From: Neoroseomonas alkaliterrae
GTDB taxonomy: Bacteria; Pseudomonadota; Alphaproteobacteria; Acetobacterales; Acetobacteraceae
Direction: 5' to 3'
NCBI RefSeq assembly: GCF_014199195.1
Contig: NZ_JACIJE010000006.1
Location: 124,001-188,000, forward strand
DNA: 64,000 nt
Shown here piece after piece: positions 9,318 through 17,838 of this stretch (position 1 is its first letter; each line of letters starts with the position of its first letter). The position numbers and the translations under genes were made by a program. The notes under the pieces are model-generated. The model saw only the letters and a program-made list of their open reading frames with translations. It made no database searches and had not been told where the DNA came from.

Positions 9318-10799
9318 ATGACAGACCTCTTCATCCACGACAGCGCCGCGCGCAGGAAGCGCCGCTTCGAGCCGATCGACCCCGGCCATGTGCGGATGTA
9401 TGTCTGCGGGCCGACCGTCTATGACCTCGCGCATCTGGGCAATGCCCGCCCCGTGGTGGTTTTCGACGTGCTGTTCCGCCTGCTGCGGCGGCTTTATCCA
9501 AAGGTGACCTACGTCCGGAACATCACGGACGTGGACGACAAGATCAACGCGCGCTCGCGCGAGACCGGCGAGCCGATCGAGGCCATCACCGCCCGCACCA
9601 CGGCCGATTTCCACGCCGACATGGCCGCCCTCGGCGCGCTCGAGCCGACCGTGGAGCCGCGCGCGACGCAGCACATCGCCGAGATGATCGCGCTGATCGA
9701 GCGCCTGATCGCCAACGGCCATGCCTATGTCGCCGAGGGGCATGTGCTGTTCAGCGTGCCGTCGTTCCGCGACTACGGGAAACTCTCGGGCCGATCGCCG
9801 GACGAGCTGCTGGCCGGCGCGCGGGTGGATGTCGCGCCCTACAAGCGCGACGCCGGCGACTTCGTGCTGTGGAAGCCCTCCGACGAGAACACCCCCGGGT
9901 GGGAGAGCCCCTGGGGGCGCGGCCGGCCAGGCTGGCACATCGAATGCTCCGCCATGTCGTGGAAGCATCTCGGCGAGGCCTTCGACATCCATGGCGGCGG
10001 CCACGACCTGATCTTCCCGCACCACGAGAACGAGGTCGCGCAATCCGTCTGCGCCTTCCCCGGCCGCGGCTTCGCGCGGTACTGGATGCACAACGGCATG
10101 CTGCTCGTGAACGGGGAGAAGATGTCGAAGTCGCTCGGCAACTTCATGACCGTGCGCGACATCCTCGCCGAAGGCCCCTGGGCGGGGGAGGCGTTCCGGC
10201 TGCTGCTGCTGCGCACGCATTACCGCGCGGCGCTCGATTTCACGATGGAGGGGCTGCGGGAGGCGAAGGCGGAGCTCGACGGGCACTACGCCATGCTGCG
10301 GCGCGCGCCTGCGGCGCATGACGAGGGCCTTGCGCGACGCATGGCTGAATGGGTGCTCGAGCCTCTGCACGACGACCTGAACACGCCGCTCGCGCTCGCG
10401 CGCCTGCGCGATCTCCGCACGCTCGAGAATGCGCTGACCGTCGGCGGTTCCGCGACGGTGGTGCTGGAACGGATCGGGCTCACGCGGGAGCCCGCGCCCG
10501 GCACGGCGGCCGCGGCATTCAGGGAGGCCGCACAGATCCTCGGCATCACGCGCTTCGCACCGGAAGCCTGGGCGCAGGGCCTTGCGGGCGCAGGCAAAGC
10601 GACGGCGTCGGGCGACACGCTCATGGCCTCTGCCGTGGCCGGGCCGACCAGGGAGGAGGTGGAATCCGCCATCACCGCCCGCCTCGCCGCCCGCCGCGCG
10701 AAGAACTGGGCCGAGGCCGACCGCATCCGCGACGACCTCAAGGCGAAGGGCATCATCCTCGAGGACGGCCCCGCCGGCACCAGCTGGCGCCGCGCTTGA
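9318..10799 (+). CDS. cysS: Cysteine--tRNA ligase
   Basis: This 493-residue class I synthetase charges tRNA-Cys. The HIGH-type motif is AHLGNARP near residue 40, following the zinc-ligand cysteine in [10 protein letters not shown]. Further zinc ligands are in [13 protein letters not shown] and the [15 protein letters not shown] block. The KMSKS motif occurs exactly, in [12 protein letters not shown]. The C-terminus ends in the usual short helical DALR-type region with [17 protein letters not shown]. Length is normal. It starts 138 bases after gltX, past a palindrome, so it may have its own transcription start. Confidence 0.96.
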   Translation: MTDLFIHDSAARRKRRFEPIDPGHVRMYVCGPTVYDLAHLGNARPVVVFDVLFRLLRRLYPKVTYVRNITDVDDKINARSRETGEPIEAITARTTADFHADMAALGALEPTVEPRATQHIAEMIALIERLIANGHAYVAEGHVLFSVPSFRDYGKLSGRSPDELLAGARVDVAPYKRDAGDFVLWKPSDENTPGWESPWGRGRPGWHIECSAMSWKHLGEAFDIHGGGHDLIFPHHENEVAQSVCAFPGRGFARYWMHNGMLLVNGEKMSKSLGNFMTVRDILAEGPWAGEAFRLLLLRTHYRAALDFTMEGLREAKAELDGHYAMLRRAPAAHDEGLARRMAEWVLEPLHDDLNTPLALARLRDLRTLENALTVGGSATVVLERIGLTREPAPGTAAAAFREAAQILGITRFAPEAWAQGLAGAGKATASGDTLMASAVAGPTREEVESAITARLAARRAKNWAEADRIRDDLKAKGIILEDGPAGTSWRRA

Positions 10800-10860
10800 C
10801 CTTGCCATGACGGGAAGCCGCATCCCATCCGGACCAGCCATCCGCACGGGAGAGACCGAC

Positions 10861-11223
10861 ATGACCCGCCTTGCCCTCGCCCTCGCCGCCGCCCTGATCG
10901 CCCTGCCCGCCGCCGCGCAGCGCCCGCATCACGGCGGCCATGGCGCCGCGCCGGCCGCGCAGGAGCCGGCCTCCACCCGCGAGTTCCGCGCCGCCAACGA
11001 GCGGATGCACCGCGACATGAACATCCGCTTCACCGGCAATGCCGACCGCGACTTCGCCGCCGGCATGATCCCGCACCACCAGGGCGCCATCGACATGGCG
11101 CGCGTCGTCCTCCGCCACGGCTCGGACCCCGAGATCCGCGCGCTCGCCGAATCCATCATCCGCGCCCAGGAGGCCGAGATCGCCCAGCTCCGCGCCTTCC
11201 TGGCGCGAACCCAGCCGCGATGA
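10861..11223 (+). CDS. DUF305 family exported protein
   Basis: This 120-residue protein has a Sec-type signal peptide (MTRLALALAAALIALPAAAQ), a His-rich segment (RPHHGGHG) and the DUF305 core GMIPHHQGAIDMARVVL. DUF305 proteins are ferritin-like four-helix proteins often found near copper or metal genes. Here no metal-resistance partner is adjacent, so the role is unknown. The frame is open upstream and an ATG at 10807 is possible, but the ATG at 10861 places the signal peptide at the very N-terminus. Its stop overlaps the start of trmJ (ATGA). Confidence 0.85.
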   Translation: MTRLALALAAALIALPAAAQRPHHGGHGAAPAAQEPASTREFRAANERMHRDMNIRFTGNADRDFAAGMIPHHQGAIDMARVVLRHGSDPEIRALAESIIRAQEAEIAQLRAFLARTQPR

Positions 11224-12107
11224 CCGGCGGGCGGAAGGACGGGCGGGCGAACCTCACGCCGCCCGCGGGCGAGACGCCCGTCATCGTCCTCGTCCGCCCG
11301 CAGATGGCGCGCAACATCGGCGCGACGGCGCGCGCCATGGCCAATGGCGGGCTGTGGCACCTGCGCCTCGTCGCCCCGCGCGACGGCTGGCCGCAGCCCG
11401 ATGCCTACCCCGCGGCCTCGGGGGCGGATGCCATCCTCGACGCCGCGCAGGTGTTCGAGAGCGTGCCGGCGGCGGTGGCGGACTGCCATCGCGTGCTCGC
11501 CACCTGTCCCCGCCCGCGCCACGTCGTCATTCCCGTCCGCACTGCCCGCGCGGCGGCCGAGGATCTGCGCGCGATCGCCGCGCGCGGCCTGCGCAGCGCC
11601 GTGCTCTTCGGCCCCGAGCGCGCGGGCCTCGAGAACGACGACATGGCCTGCGCCGACACGCTGGTGCGCTACCCGCTCAACCCCGAGCACATGTCGCTCA
11701 ACCTCGCCCAGGCGGTGATGATCCTCGCCTATGAATGGTGGATGGCGGCCGAGACGACGCCACCGCGCGTGCTGATGACGAACGAGACGCGCGTCGCGAC
11801 CAAGGGCGAGCTGGAATCCTTCCTCGAGCGCCTCGTCGCGGAACTCGACGCCTGCGGCTTCCTCGACCACGCGCAGAAGCGCCCGGGCATGGTCCGCAAC
11901 ATGCGCCACTGGTTCCAGCGCGGCGAGGTGACCGAGCAGGAACTACGCACGCTGCACGGCGTGGTGACCGAACTCTCGCGCGGCCGCATGCGCCGCGGCC
12001 GGCCGGACGTGGCGCCGCCGTGGCGGGACCGCGCGAGCGGCGGGGAGGGCGCCGCCCTCCCTGAAGACCCGGCGGAGGCCGAAAGGCCTCTGGACACCGG
12101 AACCTGA
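11220..12107 (+). CDS. trmJ: tRNA (cytidine/uridine-2'-O-)-methyltransferase, TrmJ-like
   Basis: This 295-residue protein is a SPOUT-superfamily (TrmH family, group 1) RNA methyltransferase. The RPQMARNIGATARAMAN motif near residue 30 is the conserved motif 1. The knot-forming SAM-binding motifs 2 and 3 appear as AVLFGPERAGLENDD and YPLNPEHMSLNLAQAV. The C-terminal extension (residues 175-295) matches the TrmJ type, which 2'-O-methylates position 32 of tRNAs. The start overlaps the DUF305 stop by four bases. The Gly/Arg-rich tail beyond about residue 260 is poorly conserved in appearance. Confidence 0.85.
   Translation: MTGGRKDGRANLTPPAGETPVIVLVRPQMARNIGATARAMANGGLWHLRLVAPRDGWPQPDAYPAASGADAILDAAQVFESVPAAVADCHRVLATCPRPRHVVIPVRTARAAAEDLRAIAARGLRSAVLFGPERAGLENDDMACADTLVRYPLNPEHMSLNLAQAVMILAYEWWMAAETTPPRVLMTNETRVATKGELESFLERLVAELDACGFLDHAQKRPGMVRNMRHWFQRGEVTEQELRTLHGVVTELSRGRMRRGRPDVAPPWRDRASGGEGAALPEDPAEAERPLDTGT
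12075..12090. other. GNRA-type hairpin in the trmJ 3' end
   Basis: GAGGCC (12075-12080), GAAA, GGCCTC (12085-12090) form a perfect 6-pair stem with a GAAA tetraloop, 17 bases before the end of trmJ. It lies inside coding sequence for the variable C-terminal tail, so it may be an RNA 3'-end structure or chance. Confidence 0.3.
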
Positions 12108-12115
12108 GAACGGGC

Positions 12116-12130
12116 GCCGCCCGGGGCGGC
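12116..12130. terminator. Palindrome between convergent trmJ and moeA
   Basis: GCCGCCCGGGGCGGC is a perfect 15-base palindrome filling half of the 30-base gap between the convergent trmJ and moeA stop codons. It is well placed for a bidirectional terminator, although no T-runs flank it. Confidence 0.4.
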
Positions 12131-12137
12131 CGCGGCT

Positions 12138-13355
12138 TCAGATGCCCAGTTCCGCCAGCAGGATCGCCTCCACCTCCGCCCCGGCCGGCAGGGCGGGCGC
12201 GAAGGGCGCGCGCAGCACCAGCGCATCGGCACGCGCGAGCGTGGCGAGCATCGAGGAATCCTGCACCCGCGCCGGCGTGACCACCAGCCGCCCCGCCTCA
12301 TCCACCGACAGCACCGACCGCAGATGGTCCGCGCGCCGGTCGTTCTCGGGCAGCGGCACGGCGGTCAGCACGCGGCGCGTCGGCGGCGGGTCCCCGGGCA
12401 GGCCGGACAGGCGCGCGATCGCGGGCATCAGGAACACCACCCCGCACACCATGGCGCTGACCGGATTGCCCGGCAGGCCGAGCACAGGCGTGCGCCCGAG
12501 CCGGCCCCAGATCAGCGGCTTGCCCGGCCGCATCGCGATCTTCCAGAAGCCGAGCTCGAAGCCCTCCCCGCCCAGGGCCGACTGGATCAGGTCATGCTCG
12601 CCCACGCTCGCCCCGCCGGTCGTCACCAGCAGGTCGAAGGCATGCGCGGTCGCGGCGACGCCGGCGATCGCGGCGGTGTCGTCGGGCGCGATCGGCAGCA
12701 CCACCGCATCGCCGCCCGCCGCCTTCACCAGCGCGGCCAGCGCATGCGCGTTGGAGGAGACGATACCGCCCGGCGGGATCGGGTCGCCGGGCAGCGCGAT
12801 CTCGTCGCCGGTGGCGAGGATGCCGATGCGCGGGCGCCGATGCACCGCGAGCCAGGGGTTGTTCGAGGCGGCGGCAAGGCCGATGTCGCGCGCGGTCAGC
12901 TTCCGTCCCGCCGGTAGCACCTCGCTGCCCTCGGCGAAATCGAGCCCGCGCCGGCGGATCCAGCGGCCGGGGGTGACCGCCTCCCGCACCCGCACGGCAT
13001 CGCCTTCCGCCACCGCGTCCTCCTGCAGCAGGATCGCGTCCGCGCCATCGGGCACGAAGCCGCCGGTGAAGATGCGCACGGCCTCGCCCTGCCCGACGCG
13101 GCCGGCGAAGGGCCGGCCGGCGGGGGCCGAGCCGATCACCGCGAGCACCGCGCCTTCCGCCGCATCGGCCGCGCGCACCGCATAGCCGTCCATGGCCGAG
13201 ACATCGGCCGGCGGCTGGGTCAGCCGCGCGACCACGGGCCGCGCCAGCACGCGGCCCGCGCCATCCGGCAGCGCTACCGTCTCGGCCGCGGTCGGGCTCA
13301 GCGCGGCGAGGATGCGCGCGCGCGCCTCCTCCACCGGAAGCAGGTCACTCGCCAC
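12138..13355 (-). CDS. moeA: Molybdopterin molybdotransferase MoeA
   Basis: This protein of about 405 residues is predicted to insert molybdate into adenylylated molybdopterin. Family motifs are visible: [12 protein letters not shown] near residue 55, [11 protein letters not shown] near residue 245, and [12 protein letters not shown] near residue 290. I start it at a GTG (13355), giving [16 protein letters not shown]; upstream codons in this frame lie within moaC and read as low-complexity Arg/Cys/Ser. The start overlaps the moaC stop by 11 bases. It is the last gene of the trpGDC-moaC-moeA run. In other alphaproteobacteria lexA often follows moeA, but here trmJ is convergent instead. Confidence 0.92.
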   Translation of the reverse strand: MASDLLPVEEARARILAALSPTAAETVALPDGAGRVLARPVVARLTQPPADVSAMDGYAVRAADAAEGAVLAVIGSAPAGRPFAGRVGQGEAVRIFTGGFVPDGADAILLQEDAVAEGDAVRVREAVTPGRWIRRRGLDFAEGSEVLPAGRKLTARDIGLAAASNNPWLAVHRRPRIGILATGDEIALPGDPIPPGGIVSSNAHALAALVKAAGGDAVVLPIAPDDTAAIAGVAATAHAFDLLVTTGGASVGEHDLIQSALGGEGFELGFWKIAMRPGKPLIWGRLGRTPVLGLPGNPVSAMVCGVVFLMPAIARLSGLPGDPPPTRRVLTAVPLPENDRRADHLRSVLSVDEAGRLVVTPARVQDSSMLATLARADALVLRAPFAPALPAGAEVEAILLAELGI

Positions 13356-13815
13356 GGAACTCGCCCGACTTGCCGCCTGCCTTGTGCACGAGGCGCACAT
13401 CCTCGATCCGCATCGAGCGGTCCACCGCCTTGACCATGTCATAGACGGTCAGGGCCGCGACGGTCACGGCGGTCAGGGCCTCCATATCGACGCCTGTGCG
13501 GCCGGTGAGCGTCACCGTGGCCTCGATCGCCACCGCGTCCTCGCCCTCGGGTTCCAGCTCCACCGCGACCTTGCTGATCATCAGCGGATGGCAGAGCGGG
13601 ATCAGCTCCGCGGTCCGCTTCGCCGCCATGATGCCCGCGATGCGCGCCACACCCAGCACGTCGCCCTTGCCCGCGCGCCCCTCGCGGATCAGCGCGAGGG
13701 TGGCCGGCTGCATCACGATCCGTCCGCGCGCGGTCGCGCTGCGCGCCGTCTCCGCCTTGGCCGAGACATCCACCATGGCCGCGCGGCCGGCGGCGTCGAA
13801 ATGCGTCAGCGCCAT
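13345..13815 (-). CDS. moaC: Cyclic pyranopterin monophosphate synthase MoaC
   Basis: This 156-residue protein carries the MoaC signature almost in full: [24 protein letters not shown] near the N-terminus, [19 protein letters not shown] near residue 50, [13 protein letters not shown] and [20 protein letters not shown]. It is predicted to complete cyclic pyranopterin formation in molybdenum cofactor synthesis. The ATG at 13815 is chosen because the conserved sequence begins there. That ATG shares a base with the trpC stop (TGATG), which implies translational coupling. Confidence 0.95.
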   Translation of the reverse strand: MALTHFDAAGRAAMVDVSAKAETARSATARGRIVMQPATLALIREGRAGKGDVLGVARIAGIMAAKRTAELIPLCHPLMISKVAVELEPEGEDAVAIEATVTLTGRTGVDMEALTAVTVAALTVYDMVKAVDRSMRIEDVRLVHKAGGKSGEFRGE

Positions 13816-14654
13816 CAGCGCGCTTCGACCAGTTCGCGCGCCGCCGCCGTCACGTCGGCCTGGCGCATCAGGTGCTCGCCGACCAGGATGCAATGCGCCC
13901 CGGCCATGGCCATGCGCCGCACATCGGCGGGCGTGCGGATGCCGCTCTCGGCCACCGGCAGGCGGTCGGCCGGGACCAGGGGCGCGAGCTGCTCGGTGGT
14001 CGCGATGTCGGTCTGCAGCGTGCGCAGGTCGCGGTTGTTGATCCCGATCAGCCGCGTGTTCAGCCCGAGCGCGCGGTCGAGCTCGCGCCGGTCATGCACC
14101 TCGGCCAGCACCGCCATGTCGAGCGCATGGGCGATCTCGAGCAGCTCCGCCGCCGTCGCGTCGCTCAGGCAGGCCATGATCAGCAGGATGCAGTCCGCAC
14201 CCATGGCGCGGGCCTCGAAGACCTGCCAGGGATGGATCATGAAGTCCTTGCGCAGCACGGGCAGGGAGCAGGCGGCCCGGCCGGCCTCCAGATGCTCCCG
14301 CGCGCCCTGGAAATACGGCCCGTCGGTCAGGATGGACAGGCAGGCCGCCCCGCCCGCCTCGTAGGCCTTCGCGAGCGCCGGCGGGTCGAAGGGGTCGCGG
14401 ATCAACCCGCCCGAGGGCGAGGCGCGCTTGATCTCCGCGATCAGCCCGGTGCGGCCCTCGCCGATGCGGGCGCAGAGCGCGCCGACGAAGTCGCGCACCG
14501 GCGGCGCATTGGCCGCCGCGCGCTCGATCTCCGCCTGCGGCGTCGCGGCCATGCGCTCCGCGACCTCCTTCTCCTTGTCGGCGATGATGCGGACCAGCAC
14601 GTCGGGCACCTCGACGGCGGCGGCCTTGGCGGTGGCGATGTGGGGCGCGTTCAT
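13815..14654 (-). CDS. trpC: Indole-3-glycerol phosphate synthase
   Basis: This 279-residue TIM-barrel enzyme forms indole-3-glycerol phosphate in tryptophan synthesis. Visible motifs are [15 protein letters not shown] near residue 75 (substrate phosphate and catalytic lysine), [18 protein letters not shown] near residue 130, [12 protein letters not shown] near residue 200 and [12 protein letters not shown] near residue 230. It is monofunctional, with no TrpF domain. The ATG at 14654 overlaps the trpD stop by four bases and the stop overlaps moaC, so it is part of one tightly packed operon. Confidence 0.96.
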   Translation of the reverse strand: MNAPHIATAKAAAVEVPDVLVRIIADKEKEVAERMAATPQAEIERAAANAPPVRDFVGALCARIGEGRTGLIAEIKRASPSGGLIRDPFDPPALAKAYEAGGAACLSILTDGPYFQGAREHLEAGRAACSLPVLRKDFMIHPWQVFEARAMGADCILLIMACLSDATAAELLEIAHALDMAVLAEVHDRRELDRALGLNTRLIGINNRDLRTLQTDIATTEQLAPLVPADRLPVAESGIRTPADVRRMAMAGAHCILVGEHLMRQADVTAAARELVEAR

Positions 14655-15676
14655 GCGGCAGCGTCCTTGGGAGGGCAGGCGGCGCGGAGGCGGGCGAGTA
14701 CCCCATGGGCGGCGCCCTCGTCCAGCGCGCGGGCGGCCAGCGCCGCGCCCTCGCGCAGCGTCGCGGCGCGGCCGGCGACGATCAGCGCCGCGGCGGCATT
14801 GAGCAGCACCACGTCGCGATAGGGCCCGGCCGCCCCCTGCAGCAGCGCCTCGAGCGCTGCGGCATTGGCGGCCGGGTCCCCGCCGCGCAGCGCCTCGGTC
14901 GGCGCGCGGGGCAGGCCGGCATCCTCGGGTGTCACGGTGAATTCGCGGATGCTGCCGTCGGCCTCGAGCGAGACCACCTGGCTCTCGCCCGCGAGCGTCA
15001 GCTCGTCGAGGCCCTGGCCATGCACCAGCCAGGCGCGCTCGCTGCCCAGCCGCGCCAGCGCCTCGGCCATCGGGCGCAGCCATTCGGGGGCGAAGGCGCC
15101 GGTCATCTGGCGCTTCACCCGCGCCGGATTGGCCAGCGGCCCGAGCAGGTTGAAGATGGTCCGCGTGCCCAGTTCCACCCGCGGGCCCGCGGCGTGCCGC
15201 ATGGAGGCGTGGTGCCGCGGGGCCATCAGGAACACCATTCCCGCCTCGCGCAGCACGGCGGGCAGGCGCTCGAATGGCACGTCGAGCGAGATGCCGAGGG
15301 CCGAGAGCGCATCCGCCGCCCCCGAGCGAGACGACAAGGCGCGGTTGCCGTGCTTGGCCACGGGCACGCCGCAGCCGGCCACCACCATCGCCGCGGCGGT
15401 CGAGATGTTCAGCGTTCCCGCCGCATCGCCGCCGGTGCCGACGATGTCCATGGCATCGGGTGGCGCCTCCACCGCCACCATGCGCGCGCGCATGGCGCGC
15501 ACGGCGCCGGTCATCTCGGCCACCGTCTCCCCGCGCACGCGCATGGCCATCAGCAGGCCGGCGATCTGCGCCGGTGTCGCCTCCCCGCCCATGATGATGC
15601 CGAAGGCTTCCTCCGCCTCGGGCTCGGACAGGCGCTCGGCGGCGGCGAGGCGCGCCAGGATCGGCTTGAGCGACAT
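14651..15676 (-). CDS. trpD: Anthranilate phosphoribosyltransferase
   Basis: This 341-residue enzyme transfers phosphoribose from PRPP to anthranilate. The glycine-rich PRPP-binding [17 protein letters not shown] lies near residue 82, followed by [23 protein letters not shown] near residue 105. The N-terminal helical domain with [22 protein letters not shown] is typical. It starts four bases after the trpG stop and overlaps trpC, with the order trpG-trpD-trpC. Confidence 0.96.
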   Translation of the reverse strand: MSLKPILARLAAAERLSEPEAEEAFGIIMGGEATPAQIAGLLMAMRVRGETVAEMTGAVRAMRARMVAVEAPPDAMDIVGTGGDAAGTLNISTAAAMVVAGCGVPVAKHGNRALSSRSGAADALSALGISLDVPFERLPAVLREAGMVFLMAPRHHASMRHAAGPRVELGTRTIFNLLGPLANPARVKRQMTGAFAPEWLRPMAEALARLGSERAWLVHGQGLDELTLAGESQVVSLEADGSIREFTVTPEDAGLPRAPTEALRGGDPAANAAALEALLQGAAGPYRDVVLLNAAAALIVAGRAATLREGAALAARALDEGAAHGVLARLRAACPPKDAAA

Positions 15677-15680
15677 TGCC

Positions 15681-16280
15681 TCAGGCCGCGGCCGGGGCCG
15701 CCAGGGTCGCGCCGGCCAGTGTCAGGAAGTTGCGCAGGATGTCGTGGCCATGGGCCGAGGCGATGCTCTCGGGGTGGAACTGCACGCCGGAGATCGGCAG
15801 CGCCCGGTGCTTCAGCCCCATGATGAGCCCGTCCTCGGTCCAGGCCGTCACCTCGAGGCACTCGGGCAGGCTCGCGCGGTCCACGATCAGCGAATGGTAG
15901 CGCGTCGCGGCGAAGGGGGAGGGGATGCCGGCGAAGATATCCGTGCCGTCGTGGTGGACCTGCCAGACCTTGCCGTGCACGGGCTCGGGCGCGCGCACCA
16001 CCTGCCCGCCGAAGGCCTGGCCGATCGCCTGGTGGCCGAGGCAGACGCCGAGCACCGGCAGCCGCGCCTCGGCGGCGAGGCCGATCAGCGGCAGGCAGAT
16101 GCCGGCCTCGTTCGGCGTGCAGGGGCCGGGGGAGAGCACGACCGCCTCGGGCTTCATGGCGAGCACGCCCTGCGGGTCGATGGCGTCGTTCCGCCGCACC
16201 TCCACCCGCGCCCCGAGATCGCCGAGGAAATGGAAGAGGTTGAAGGTGAAACTGTCGTAGTTGTCGATCAGCAGGATCAT
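15681..16280 (-). CDS. trpG: Anthranilate synthase component II (glutamine amidotransferase)
   Basis: This 199-residue class I glutamine amidotransferase is predicted to supply ammonia to TrpE. It begins with the classic [20 protein letters not shown], has the nucleophile cysteine in [17 protein letters not shown] near residue 80 and the catalytic His-Glu in [14 protein letters not shown] near residue 170. The ATG at 16280 is chosen for this conserved N-terminus. It could also serve aminodeoxychorismate synthase as PabA, but its place before trpD favours tryptophan. No Trp-codon-rich leader is visible upstream in 16281-16487. Confidence 0.95.
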   Translation of the reverse strand: MILLIDNYDSFTFNLFHFLGDLGARVEVRRNDAIDPQGVLAMKPEAVVLSPGPCTPNEAGICLPLIGLAAEARLPVLGVCLGHQAIGQAFGGQVVRAPEPVHGKVWQVHHDGTDIFAGIPSPFAATRYHSLIVDRASLPECLEVTAWTEDGLIMGLKHRALPISGVQFHPESIASAHGHDILRNFLTLAGATLAAPAAA

Positions 16281-16487
16281 GGCCGGTGATCCTTGGACCC
16301 GCGGGGCGGGGGAATCAAGGGCGGCGCGGCCGCGGGGGCTGGGACAGGCCGCCCGGGCGCAGTAGCCTGCCCGCATGAGCCGAGTCCGCGCCCCTCGCCG
16401 CCGCCTCGCCGGGCAACCTCCCGGCACGGCCGGGCGCGCGCCCGCCGCCGCGCGCGGTCAGGCCGCGCTCCCGTGCGGCGGTGCGGC

Positions 16488-16688
16488 ATGATCGACGCCC
16501 TGGCCGAGGTTTCCTGGCGGCTGCCGGCGGTGGTGCTGGCCCTGGTGGCCGGGGGCCTCGTGGTGCGGCGCATCGCCGGGAGCACCGGCGCGGTGGTCGG
16601 CATGGTCATGATCTGGCTGGCGCTCGCCATCATCACCGTCTGGACGACGCTGAACCTGATCGAGGCGCTGACGCTGTTCGGCACCTGA
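16488..16688 (+). CDS. Small two-helix membrane protein
   Basis: This 66-residue ORF encodes MIDALAEVSW followed by two hydrophobic helices at about residues 13-28 and 34-60, separated by VRRIAGSTGA. Its composition is that of a genuine membrane protein rather than the Arg/Ala-rich strings of shadow frames. It lies on the plus strand in the gap between the two minus-strand halves of the trp region, convergent with the TPR/glycosyltransferase-like gene. The family was not recognised. The start could differ, since the frame is open upstream. Confidence 0.5.
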   Translation: MIDALAEVSWRLPAVVLALVAGGLVVRRIAGSTGAVVGMVMIWLALAIITVWTTLNLIEALTLFGT

Positions 16689-16731
16689 CCGAAGCCCGAG
16701 GCGTTCGCCCGGCGGCCTGCGCCCCGCCCGG

Positions 16732-17838
16732 TCAACCCGGATGGGCCGGCGCGGGCAGGTCCCCCGTCCTGATCGCCTGCGCCGCGCGCGCGGCGGCCGC
16801 CTGCCAGTCGGCCCCGCCGCCCGGGCAGCGCAGGAGCCGCAGCGAGGGATACCAGAGCGGGGTCTGCTCCGCGTGCAGCCAACGCCAGTCGCCCTGGCAG
16901 CCATGCATCAGCATCAGCGCCGGCCGGCCGAGCGCGCCCGCGAGATGCACCACCGCCGTGTCCACCGACACCACGAGGTCGAGCGCCATGATCGCCGCCG
17001 CCGTGTCGAGGAACCAGTCCGGCCCGTTGTCGATTTCCCGGCCCAGCCGGTCGAGCGGGAAGGCGGCGTCCTGCGCCTCGCCCGGCCCCTTCTGCAGGGC
17101 GAAGAGCCGCACCCCCGGCAGCGCGGCGAGCGGCGCGAAGGCGGCAAGCGGCGCCGAACGGTTGGCATCCACCGGCGCCGCCGGGTTGCCCTGCCAGACG
17201 ATGCCCACGCGGAAGCCCTCGGCGCCGATGCGCGTCCGGAGCCGCGCGAGGCGATCGGGCTCGGCGGCGAGGTAGGGCACCCGCCCGCGATACGCCCGCG
17301 GCGAGAGGCCCAGCGCGCGCGGCAGGTCGAGCATGGGCAGCCAGGCCCGCAGCCCCGCCACCCGGCCCGGCGTGTCGCTCGCGCGCAGGTCGATGCCGTC
17401 GCAGAGCGGCCCGAGCAGCCGGTGCAGCCGCCGGTCCAGCACCGCATGGACCCGCACCCCGCGCGCGGCGAGCATGGGCAGGTAGCGCGCGAACTGGATG
17501 GTGTCGCCCAGCCCCTGCTCGCCCATCACCAGCACCGCGGCGGGCGAACCCTCGCCGCGCCAGGGCGGGATGGGCACGGGGCCGCCGGGCCCGGGGCGGG
17601 TGACGCGGGGGAAGGCCGCGGGCATCAGCTCGAAGCGGACCTGGTAGGCCTCCCAGGCCTCCTCCCAGGCGCCGGCCTGGAACAGGCAGCGCGCCAGCGC
17701 GGCGCGGATGCGGGCATCGCCGGGCAGCAGGGCGGCCAGGCTGCGCAGGGCCGCCGCCGCCTCCACCGCCCGCCCTTCGCGCCGCGCCGCCTCGGCCAGC
17801 GCGAGCAGCGGCGCGGGGTCAGCCGTTGCCGCGCTCAC
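16732..17838 (-). CDS. TPR and glycosyltransferase-9-like protein
   Basis: This protein of about 368 residues opens with a short helical repeat region (LLALAEAARREGRAVEAAAALRSL style, residues 8-70) resembling one or two TPR units. It is followed by a domain resembling ADP-heptose:LPS heptosyltransferases: VLVMGEQGLGDTIQFARYLP near residue 105, VGIVWQGNPAAPVDANRS near residue 220 and LVVSVDTAVVHLAGALG near residue 305. Such TPR-GT9-like proteins are usually annotated as glycosyltransferases, but acceptor and donor are unknown. The GTG at 17838 overlaps the trpE 3' end by 20 bases, which makes it part of the trpE transcript. It is unrelated to tryptophan synthesis. Confidence 0.75.
   Translation of the reverse strand: MSAATADPAPLLALAEAARREGRAVEAAAALRSLAALLPGDARIRAALARCLFQAGAWEEAWEAYQVRFELMPAAFPRVTRPGPGGPVPIPPWRGEGSPAAVLVMGEQGLGDTIQFARYLPMLAARGVRVHAVLDRRLHRLLGPLCDGIDLRASDTPGRVAGLRAWLPMLDLPRALGLSPRAYRGRVPYLAAEPDRLARLRTRIGAEGFRVGIVWQGNPAAPVDANRSAPLAAFAPLAALPGVRLFALQKGPGEAQDAAFPLDRLGREIDNGPDWFLDTAAAIMALDLVVSVDTAVVHLAGALGRPALMLMHGCQGDWRWLHAEQTPLWYPSLRLLRCPGGGADWQAAAARAAQAIRTGDLPAPAHPG

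Noticed and set aside
7821..10862. 1013-codon minus-strand open frame
   Set aside because: It is antisense to gltX and cysS, both of which have complete synthetase motifs. No recognisable domain was seen in it.
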